Shown here: in pieces, positions 57,515 through 64,000 of the stretch
Layout of the letters: every line of letters begins with the position of its first letter
How positions within the stretch are numbered: the stretch's first letter is position 1
Assembly: GCA_964517605.1 (NCBI GenBank)
Contig: CAZFCE010000005.1
Coordinates: 1-64,000, forward strand
Length of the DNA stretch: 64,000 nt
Direction of reading: 5' to 3'
Origin: J095 sp964517605
GTDB taxonomy: Bacteria; Chloroflexota; Anaerolineae; 4572-78; J111
Made by a program: the position numbers and the translations under genes
The notes under the pieces: generated by a model
Told to the model about the DNA's origin: nothing
Seen by the model: the letters and a program-made list of their open reading frames with translations, nothing else
Database searches by the model: none

Positions 57515-60501
57515 TTTAATTCGATGGTCGCCAGCGGCAGCGCGTCGCCAGCGGCGGAGGAGTCGGTTGAAATGGGCAGCCGTTGGCCGTCGGCGGGGCG
57601 ATACAGCCCGGCAATCAGCCGGTAGCTGCCGCCCGGCAGGTTGGCCGGCAGCGCCAGCGCGTGTTCATCTACCACCACTTCGCCGGTGGCCCAACTACCG
57701 GTGGGCGCTGCGCCGTTTTGCGGCGGGCTATCGTGCTGGGCCACAAGCTGGTTGTTGGCGTTGAGCAGTTGCACAAATACGGTGTAATCCTCCGGCGGGG
57801 TATGGTTGGCCTGCCACACCAACGTTACCGCCAGCGCGGCGGGGCCGGGCGTGGCCGTAAATCCAAGCAGCCGGATGGAATCATCAGCGGTGGTGGCGGC
57901 CAGCGGCGTGGCCACAGGGGGCGGCGTAAACAGCCGCTCCCGCCCGCTCACCCGGATTTGGCCGATGGTGCGCGTAACGCCGCCAACTTGCAGTTGCAGG
58001 CTGTAGTTGCCGTTGGGCGTGGCGCGGGGCAATTCCAGCGGCCAAATATCGCGGTAGGTATCGCCGGGTTGCCAGCGATTGGGCGGGTAGCCGGGGGTGA
58101 TGGCCCGCGACCAAACCGGCGCGGTTTCCGGCGGGATGCCCGCCGCCAGGGGCATCAATTTTAATTGGGCGGTGGCGGGGGCGTTGGGCTGGCCGCCGGC
58201 CCAAAACAGCTCTAGCTGGCGCGATTGGCCCGGCTCCCACGGCTCGGCGTTGAAGTTGTAGCCCGGCAATTGCAGCGGGCCAAACGGTTCGTTCACCGGG
58301 TGCCGGATTTCAAAATCGGCGGCGGGAACGGGTGACAACGGCGGGGCCACGGTTACGGCGGCATCGGCGGGGGCCAGCGGAAATTGGCCAATCACTTCGC
58401 CGGTGGCGGGCCGGTCAATCCAGGCGCGCAGGTAATATTCGCCCGGCGGCGTGCCGGGGAACACGGCCAGCGCGTAATCGCTGATAACAATGGCCCCGTC
58501 ATCGGCGCTGAGCGGGGCGGTGGCGGTGATGGGCTGGCCGGGGTTGATTAGATTTCCCCAGCCTACGGTGTTGCCGCCGGCATCCACCAAACTCAGGCCG
58601 ATGGGGTCGCTGGCGGCTTTGCCCTGCCATTCCCAGTACAGGCGCAGGGTGGCGGCGCTGTTAGAGGGGATGGCCTCAAGCCGCTGCCCGGCGGCGTTTT
58701 GCCAATCAAAACCCAGCAATTCGGCCTGGCCCACCAGCCGGGCTTCGCCGGTGATAATGTGGGGCAGGCCGGGCGCGGGGTAAATCCAGGCGTAGGGCAA
58801 TCCGTTTAAAACCACGGTGTGCAGCGGTTTGGCCCGTTGAAAAAAAGCCAGCACGCCATCGGAGGGCAGCCGCCGCTGGGTTTGGTTGATGTAAAACACC
58901 ACGTAATCGGCGGCCAACCCCGGTTTGGGGCTGCGCGAGATTTTGTCGTCATCAATTTTGTAAATGGCGTGGCCGTTAAAATACGGCTCAAACGTGGTGC
59001 TGTACCAGGATGTTACTTTGGCCTGGGCGCTGCCGGGCCGGGCGTTGAGAAAGTCCGCGGCCTCGTTTAGCCCTTCGCCCCAGCCCACCTGAATGGTTTG
59101 AGCCGCCGCCGCGCCACCGCCCATCAGCGGGTTGTAGTAAGAAAAGTAGTAGGGATAATACGGCAGCACCAGCGCAAGCTGGCCCAGCACCACTCCGGCG
59201 GGCACAAGCCCCAGCCAGCCCGGTTTGGCGTCGCGCCGGCGGAGAGCGTTGAGCAGGGCGGCGTACCCCATTGCCGCCAGCATATCAAGGGCGGGCAGGG
59301 CCGGCAGCAGGTAGCGATCCTGTTTTTTGCCGCCGTAAGTGACCAGCAGCGTGTACAACCCGATATAAGCCAGCAAAATCAGCGGGAACAGGCGCGGGGG
59401 GCGGCCATCAGGCTGGCCGGAGCGCGGTTTTACCAGTTGCCCCAGCGCGAGCAGCGCCCCCAACAGAACCAGCGGCGTGGTGCGAAAGGCGGCCACCAGC
59501 GGGTAAAACAGCGCGCCGGGGTCCGGCACGGGCTGGCCTAAAAAGAAGCTGCCTTTCTGGTGGGCGCTGCCCGCCGCCCGCAGCGCGTCGGTGATAATGG
59601 TGAACGCGGGAGCCAGCGGATTGAGCCACATGGCCGGCCAGAACAGCAGGCACACCAGCCCCGCCGCCGCCGACCAGATAATTATATCGCGTAGCCACCA
59701 GGTTATTAACCACCCCATCCCCGGTGATGACCCACGCCGGGCTAACCGCGCATAAACCAGCAACAGCGCCAGCGCCGTAAATGCGCCCATAAACAGCGCC
59801 GGATATTTTGATAAAAACGCCAGCCCGCCCATATCGCCGGAAATGAGCAGCCAGGTTAGGTGCGAAGCCGGGGGTTTGAATTGCGCCGGGTGATGGGTGT
59901 GCTCAATGTCCCAAATTACCCGTAAAAACGCCAGCAGCGACAGCCACATAAACGTGGTAACCAGGGCATCGTGGCCCAGCACCCGCGAGAGCGCCAGGTG
60001 AAACGGATCGAGCGCCAGCAGCCCGGCGGCCATAACCGCGCCCCACCACCCCAGCAGCGGGCGGCTCCACCAGCAAGTAAGGCCCACCGCCGCCACCGCC
60101 AGCGCCACGCCGGGCAATCGCAGCCAGAACAGCAGCGCCGGGTCAAGCGGATCAAACGGCAATTGCCGCAAAAATTGCGCCAGCGCCACGCCCGGAGCCT
60201 GCCAGAGATAAGCCAGCGCCAGGCCAATCGCGCCCGTCCACATGGTGGTTACGCCGGGGGCCGGGCTGAGCGACACATTTTGGATGTAGTCAACCGCGCC
60301 GCCGGGGCCGGTGTTGGCCAGATTGCCGGCCAGCAGCGAATCCAGAAAAATAATCGAGCGGCCCAGCCACGAGCGGGCTTCATCGGCGGTGAGAAAAACG
60401 GTCAGGCCGGGCAGTCGCAGGGTGGCAGCCAGCGCCATTACGGCCAGCGTTGCCAGTAAATCGCGGGTTTGGTTGGATGAGTTACGTAACCGGTTAAACA
60501 T
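57511..60501 (-). CDS. GT39/PMT-type glycosyltransferase with three beta modules
   Basis: 996 residues from ATG at 60501. The longer open frame would begin upstream of the promoter, so this ATG is preferred; no ribosome site precedes it and the -10 hexamer is only 7 bases away, which points to a leaderless message. First loop TADEARSWLGRSIIF has the Asp-Glu motif and APGVTTMWTGAIGL matches the gene at 38477. KKQDRYLLPALPALDMLAAMG, YPYYFSYYNPLMGGG and GWGEGLNEAADFLN end the core. Three modules occupy about 590-996 (AELLGFDW, LQLPGYNFN ... LELFWAGGQ, IRLLGFTAT ... VTLVWQANH ... PTGSWATGEVVVDEH ... YRLIAGLYRPADGQRLP). First gene of a three-gene coupled unit. Confidence 0.87.
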   Translation of the reverse strand: MFNRLRNSSNQTRDLLATLAVMALAATLRLPGLTVFLTADEARSWLGRSIIFLDSLLAGNLANTGPGGAVDYIQNVSLSPAPGVTTMWTGAIGLALAYLWQAPGVALAQFLRQLPFDPLDPALLFWLRLPGVALAVAAVGLTCWWSRPLLGWWGAVMAAGLLALDPFHLALSRVLGHDALVTTFMWLSLLAFLRVIWDIEHTHHPAQFKPPASHLTWLLISGDMGGLAFLSKYPALFMGAFTALALLLVYARLARRGSSPGMGWLITWWLRDIIIWSAAAGLVCLLFWPAMWLNPLAPAFTIITDALRAAGSAHQKGSFFLGQPVPDPGALFYPLVAAFRTTPLVLLGALLALGQLVKPRSGQPDGRPPRLFPLILLAYIGLYTLLVTYGGKKQDRYLLPALPALDMLAAMGYAALLNALRRRDAKPGWLGLVPAGVVLGQLALVLPYYPYYFSYYNPLMGGGAAAAQTIQVGWGEGLNEAADFLNARPGSAQAKVTSWYSTTFEPYFNGHAIYKIDDDKISRSPKPGLAADYVVFYINQTQRRLPSDGVLAFFQRAKPLHTVVLNGLPYAWIYPAPGLPHIITGEARLVGQAELLGFDWQNAAGQRLEAIPSNSAATLRLYWEWQGKAASDPIGLSLVDAGGNTVGWGNLINPGQPITATAPLSADDGAIVISDYALAVFPGTPPGEYYLRAWIDRPATGEVIGQFPLAPADAAVTVAPPLSPVPAADFEIRHPVNEPFGPLQLPGYNFNAEPWEPGQSRQLELFWAGGQPNAPATAQLKLMPLAAGIPPETAPVWSRAITPGYPPNRWQPGDTYRDIWPLELPRATPNGNYSLQLQVGGVTRTIGQIRVSGRERLFTPPPVATPLAATTADDSIRLLGFTATPGPAALAVTLVWQANHTPPEDYTVFVQLLNANNQLVAQHDSPPQNGAAPTGSWATGEVVVDEHALALPANLPGGSYRLIAGLYRPADGQRLPISTDSSAAGDALPLATIELK

Positions 60502-60508
60502 TGGGCTT

Positions 60509-60536
60509 AGTATACAAGTGCGCCGGTGGATGTAAA
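60509..60536 (-). promoter_or_regulatory. Promoter placed for a leaderless transcript
   Basis: On the minus strand TTTACA (60536-60531), a 16-base spacer and TATACT (60514-60509), then exactly 7 bases to the ATG at 60501. Transcription would start at or within a base or two of the start codon. Confidence 0.65.
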
Positions 60537-60563
60537 ATTTGTCGGCGTAAAATCCGGTGGGCG

Positions 60564-61607
60564 CTATCTGGTTTGGGCCGGAGTTTGGGGGCAAAGTCGC
60601 CCCTCATCAATGTACCGGCTAATCTCTTTGAATATTTTTTGGGCGTAAATTCGGTGCATCATCGCCGAAGGGTGCAAATCCAGGCTGTTGGCCGCCATAA
60701 TCTGTCCGCTCAACTGCCCGGCAAATTCCTGTTCAAAGTTAAGGGTGTCATAGCCCAGACCGTGGGCGGTTTCTTCGGCCTGGCGATACCAGCGCAGAAA
60801 AGTTTGCAACTCTGCGTCCGGGTGGCTGTAATCGGTGGGGCGAACCGTGTAAAGCCCCTGATTCAGCGCCGCAAAAAGCGGTTGGGGCAAGCCCAACTGG
60901 TCCGAGGTGGTTTTGATGTCGCGTAGCGCCTTGACAAATTGCTGCCACTCCGGCGAATCGGTTTCGTAAGTGCGTTGCAACGCCACCTGCCAGGTTGGCA
61001 CAATGCCCGCTTTTATAATGAAGTTATCCAGCGCCTTGCGAATCAGGTCGGCGGTGTGTTCCAGGTGCAAATCTTCAACATCTTCCAGAAAACTGTCAAT
61101 TTTTTGGCCGTACTGCTTGTCCCATTGTTCGCGCTCAACCGAATAGTTTTGGTGTTTGGGTTGGGGATCGTTAATCACAAAACCAAGCGTAATGAGGTTG
61201 GGCTGCGTCAAATCCTTGTATTTCAGCAACGAATCGCGCTCTTTGGTGGTGGGCGCGCCGGTAAACCCAAAATTCAGCACCTCAAACTTTTGGTAGGGAT
61301 ACGCCTGGTTGAGATAAATTTCCAGCAGGGTGGTGTACCGCTCATCAACCCACACCTCTTTGCCCCAGGTAAACGAATCGCCCAGTGCCATAATCCGGCA
61401 CACGCCCGCCGGTTTGGGGGTAACAAACTCACGCTCCCTAAAGCCGTAGTGGTTTATGGTTTCAACCGGGCGCGGCGGCAACTTGAGTTTGGGGTCGGTT
61501 ATGCTCAGGTAATACTCAAAGCCGTACAACAGCGCCAGCAAAATAATCAAATTGATAGCCAGTATTGCCACCGTTTCGCCGGTGCGGCGTAATAGCGTTT
61601 TTTTCAT
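60564..61607 (-). CDS. SGNH/GDSL-family hydrolase with N-terminal membrane anchor
   Basis: 347 residues. One hydrophobic helix (about 12-31) after a KKTLLRR start anchors it with the catalytic domain outside. Block I is MALGDSFTWGKE with the nucleophile Ser, block II has FGFTGAP in place of the usual Gly, block III is GFVINDP with the Asn, and block V is SLDLHPSAMMH with the Asp-His pair. Such proteins are esterases or acyltransferase partners that add or remove O-acetyl groups on extracellular polysaccharides. Set among GT39-like genes, an ester-decoration role on the same glycan is likely but inferred. It has its own leader downstream of an inverted-repeat region and is followed by a separate promoter. 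Confidence 0.83.
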   Translation of the reverse strand: MKKTLLRRTGETVAILAINLIILLALLYGFEYYLSITDPKLKLPPRPVETINHYGFREREFVTPKPAGVCRIMALGDSFTWGKEVWVDERYTTLLEIYLNQAYPYQKFEVLNFGFTGAPTTKERDSLLKYKDLTQPNLITLGFVINDPQPKHQNYSVEREQWDKQYGQKIDSFLEDVEDLHLEHTADLIRKALDNFIIKAGIVPTWQVALQRTYETDSPEWQQFVKALRDIKTTSDQLGLPQPLFAALNQGLYTVRPTDYSHPDAELQTFLRWYRQAEETAHGLGYDTLNFEQEFAGQLSGQIMAANSLDLHPSAMMHRIYAQKIFKEISRYIDEGRLCPQTPAQTR

Positions 61608-61643
61608 AAAAATTGTTTCCTGATCTGGCTACCTGACAGTTTT

Positions 61644-61740
61644 TAACACGAATGGTGCGAATAAAACGAATAACGCGAATGTTATGATAAAATTCCTGAA
61701 AAATTCGGGTCATTCGGCCCAATTCGGAGTATTCGCGTTA
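61644..61740. repeat. Intergenic inverted-repeat element built of CGAAT units
   Basis: The left arm (61644-61680) has CGAAT every 9 bases four times; the right arm (61703-61740) has the complementary ATTCG spaced in the same way. The 10-bp sequence TAACGCGAAT at 61671-61680 is exactly inverted at 61731-61740. The 186-base gap between the SGNH gene and the upstream GT39 gene is mostly this element. Confidence 0.65.
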
Positions 61741-61793
61741 AGAAATTGCAGTTTCATGCCCAAAGTGCCAGGTAGCTAATTCTCTGATTGAAG

Positions 61794-63728
61794 TTACGGC
61801 GCGGTTACTTTTACCCCGCCCACCGCCGCCGGAATGGAAAATTGAGCCACGGATTGGTTGCTGCCGGTATCCCACAGCGCCACGGTTAATTGATAATCGC
61901 CCGCCGGCAAATCCGGCGGAAGCTGAAGCCGGGCGGTAAAATCCACAATGGTCTCCGGCGACCATGCCGCCGGTTGTTCCAGCGTTGCCGCCGCCGAAAC
62001 CAGCGCCACCTGCCAGGCTTCGTTGGGCGGTAGCTGCCCCAGTGAGCGCATAAAAAGCCGCACCGGCACGGTGGTTCCGGCTTGCGCGGTGGGCGGCAAC
62101 TTTAGCCCCAACAACTCGGCGCGGCCTTTGATGACGGTCTTTTTGGGCAGCGGCGTCATCTGCGGAGCGCGGTACACCCAGGCCCACGGCTGCCGGTTGG
62201 CGTAGGCGGTAAAGGCCGGCTCCTGCTGTTGAAAATAGGTTATCAGCGCGGAGTACGGGTTTTGCCGCTGGATTTGATTCACGTAAAACACCACATAATC
62301 CGCCGCCAATTGATCTTTGCCGCTAGATGAAAAACTCAGCCGCTGCCCCGCAAAATAAGGAAAAAAGCTGTCACTGTACCAGGCCGATACCCGCAGGTGG
62401 CGGGCATTGGGTTGCCGGTTAAGCCAGCTTGCCGCCTGCTCCAGCCCTTCGCCCCAGCCCACCGGGATGGATTGTTCCGCGCCGGCTGTGCCACCTAACA
62501 AAAGATTGTAGCCGGAAAGCAAATACGGATAATTGATCACCGCAAACAACGCCTGCCCGGCGACAATTACGCCGGCAACGGCATAACCACCGGTTGACCA
62601 CGTGGGCCGGCGGTGGGTGATCACCTGCCACGCGCCCGCCAGCCCCAGCGCCGCCAGCACATCGAGCGCCGGAAAAACGGCCATCACGTAGCGGTCTAGC
62701 TTTTTGGGGCTAACGCTGGCGCACAGCACCACGTATAACACATAAGCCGCCAGTAACCAACCCGCCCGGCCCGCTTCGGTGTTGCGGCGAACAACCAGCC
62801 ACGCCAATGCCAGCCCCATCCCAATGGTGGTAATGGGCGTTAACCGAAAGGCAATGGCTACCGGATAAAACAGCCAGCCGGGGTTGTCGCTGATTTGGCC
62901 CAGAAAAAAGGCTTCGTGCCCGCTGCCTACCTCGCCCACGTTAAACGAATCGGCGTACATTTGTTGCAGGGTGGCTACCGGCGCAACCCACAGCGCCGGC
63001 CACAACGCCACAACCACCAGCAGCGCCGTCGCGCCCCAGGCCAGCAGCGCCTTGAGCCAAAAGGAATACCGGCGGCTGCGCCCCGACCCCATCAACGCCA
63101 GCAGCCCAATCCAGGGGATTAAAATGGGCGACGGTAATTTGGTGAGCAGCGCCAGCCCGCCCAACGCCCCCGATAGCGCCGCCGGCCACCAACTCTGGCC
63201 GGGTTGCAGCCCCAAAAAGGCCAGCACCGACAGCAACATCAGCGCCGCGGCAATGGCATCGCCGTTGATAATGCGCGAGTGGGCCAGAAAAAACGGGTCA
63301 AATGTAAGCAGCAACGCCCCCAGCAGCGCCGGGGCGTGGCCCAGCCGTCGCCGGGCCAGCCAGTACGCCGCCGGAATCATCAGCGCAGTGATGACCACTC
63401 CCGACAACCGCAACGCCCCCACCAGCCCGGCCACATCGGCCAGGCGAGCGGCCACAAAATCGGCCAACGACAGCCCGCCGCCCTGCGCCAGCCACAACAG
63501 CCACAAAATCAGGGCCTCGCCCCAAGTAACGGTAATGCCGGGGAAAAAATGCCAGTAAGTTTGGGCCAGATTCCCATCGCGGAGCGCCAGCAAAAATTGG
63601 CCGGCTCCGTCTATCCATTTAACCTCGTCAATGGTGAGAAAGGTGCCCAAATAGGGCAACCGCACGGCCAGCGCCAGTGCCAACAAGAGCAGCGTTATAA
63701 AAATTTTAGGTCGAGCCAGCATTCGCAT
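61794..63728 (-). CDS. GT39/PMT-type glycosyltransferase with one beta module
   Basis: 644 residues from ATG at 63728; ATG at 63722 and TTG at 63758 are alternatives, the last leaving only about 8 bases of leader after the predicted promoter. First loop TIDEVKWIDGAGQF has the Asp-Glu motif, followed by FFPGITVTWGEALIL. KKLDRYVMAVFPALDVLAALG, YPYLLSGYNLLLGG and GWGEGLEQAASWLN mark the end of the core, making it a clear paralogue of the proteins at 38477, 54563 and 57511. One divergent beta module ends the chain (about 520-644: AELLGLKLPP, PAGDYQLTVALWDTG). It appears to be the first gene on the minus strand, divergent from the partial GT39-like gene at the right edge. Confidence 0.85.
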   Translation of the reverse strand: MRMLARPKIFITLLLLALALAVRLPYLGTFLTIDEVKWIDGAGQFLLALRDGNLAQTYWHFFPGITVTWGEALILWLLWLAQGGGLSLADFVAARLADVAGLVGALRLSGVVITALMIPAAYWLARRRLGHAPALLGALLLTFDPFFLAHSRIINGDAIAAALMLLSVLAFLGLQPGQSWWPAALSGALGGLALLTKLPSPILIPWIGLLALMGSGRSRRYSFWLKALLAWGATALLVVVALWPALWVAPVATLQQMYADSFNVGEVGSGHEAFFLGQISDNPGWLFYPVAIAFRLTPITTIGMGLALAWLVVRRNTEAGRAGWLLAAYVLYVVLCASVSPKKLDRYVMAVFPALDVLAALGLAGAWQVITHRRPTWSTGGYAVAGVIVAGQALFAVINYPYLLSGYNLLLGGTAGAEQSIPVGWGEGLEQAASWLNRQPNARHLRVSAWYSDSFFPYFAGQRLSFSSSGKDQLAADYVVFYVNQIQRQNPYSALITYFQQQEPAFTAYANRQPWAWVYRAPQMTPLPKKTVIKGRAELLGLKLPPTAQAGTTVPVRLFMRSLGQLPPNEAWQVALVSAAATLEQPAAWSPETIVDFTARLQLPPDLPAGDYQLTVALWDTGSNQSVAQFSIPAAVGGVKVTAP

Positions 63729-63772
63729 AAACTGAAATGAGTTCCCCGATTTTGCCAAACAGGGGGTATCCT

Positions 63773-63800
63773 ACTATAAATCAGTGGGCATGGCAATCAA
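63773..63800 (-). promoter_or_regulatory. Sigma-70-like promoter for the leftward GT39 gene
   Basis: On the minus strand TTGATT (63800-63795), a 16-base spacer and TATAGT (63778-63773), about 45 bases upstream of the ATG at 63728. Confidence 0.6.
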
Positions 63801-63857
63801 TACGGCCGGTTGTTGGGCCAAAAAATATTTTGCAAATAGATGCCGGAGTTTTTTATT

Positions 63858-64000
63858 TTGAAACCCAAACCACAGATTGTTTTTTGGGGCATTCTTTTAT
63901 TGCTGGTGTTGGCGGCGGTAGCGCTGCGCGGCGTGGTGTTGTATAGTTTTCCTCTCACCTCGGACGAGGGCATCCACCTGATGTGGCTGCGGCTGCTGGC
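63858..64000 (+). CDS. Partial GT39-like membrane protein, cut by the window edge
   Basis: Only the first 47 codons are present. TTG at 63858 follows GGAG (63845-63848) by 9 bases. The sequence starts KPKPQ, runs into one membrane helix (WGILLLLVLAAVALRG) and then TSDEGIHLMWLR, the Asp-Glu loop typical of the GT39/PMT proteins in this cluster. It is transcribed away from the others and suggests that the cluster continues beyond the window. Length and presence of a beta module cannot be known. Confidence 0.7.
   Translation, partial: MKPKPQIVFWGILLLLVLAAVALRGVVLYSFPLTSDEGIHLMWLRLL

Overview
The window reads as a piece of a GC-rich chromosome from a Chloroflexota bacterium, probably an uncultured Anaerolineae-type lineage. 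The evidence is indirect. It carries an isopentenyl phosphate kinase, a combination reported for Chloroflexi. It has a Pro/Thr-rich linker protein of the kind common in that phylum. It also has a long run of GT39-like membrane proteins with added C-terminal beta modules. No rRNA, tRNA, CRISPR array, transposase or phage gene was seen, and no gene-free stretch exceeds 300 bases.

Left part (87-13616): one giant secreted protein of about 4190 residues (signal peptide, four SdrD_B-like modules, about 25 DUF11 repeats), followed by a small secreted protein with a single DUF11 domain. Inside the giant gene, 4926-8471 is written in a different codon style (third-position G instead of C). That block begins and ends exactly with two 561-bp direct copies that differ at only four synonymous sites. 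Middle part (13876-21487): housekeeping and regulatory genes, namely a Cys/Met-metabolism PLP enzyme, a soluble histidine kinase, RlmI, RNase III, a MoaD-MoaE fusion with MoaC, isopentenyl phosphate kinase, and an unrecognised one-helix protein with a Pro/Thr linker.

Right part (21456-64000): an almost unbroken minus-strand cluster of large polytopic membrane proteins. It holds one YfhO-type protein, twelve GT39/PMT-like or related proteins, a GAF/PAS hybrid sensor kinase and an SGNH hydrolase. Many genes overlap by a few bases or sit within 40 bases of each other. The only plus-strand interruption is a translationally coupled CYTH-domain protein and RtcB RNA ligase pair. A thirteenth GT39-like gene begins on the plus strand at the right edge. 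Most GT39-like proteins end in one to three copies of the same roughly 130-residue extracytoplasmic beta module (core GYxL ... LYWQ ... PTxxWxxG ... PGxYxLxxGLY).

Taken together the right part looks like a surface glycoconjugate or protein-glycosylation locus. Lipid-linked sugars would be transferred outside the membrane by many related enzymes, with an SGNH enzyme for ester decoration and a co-transcribed sensor kinase. The giant Thr/Ser-rich DUF11 protein is a plausible acceptor, but this is inference. Four tandem heptanucleotide repeat tracts occur, two of them translated in frame inside membrane-protein genes, and several hairpin elements sit between genes.
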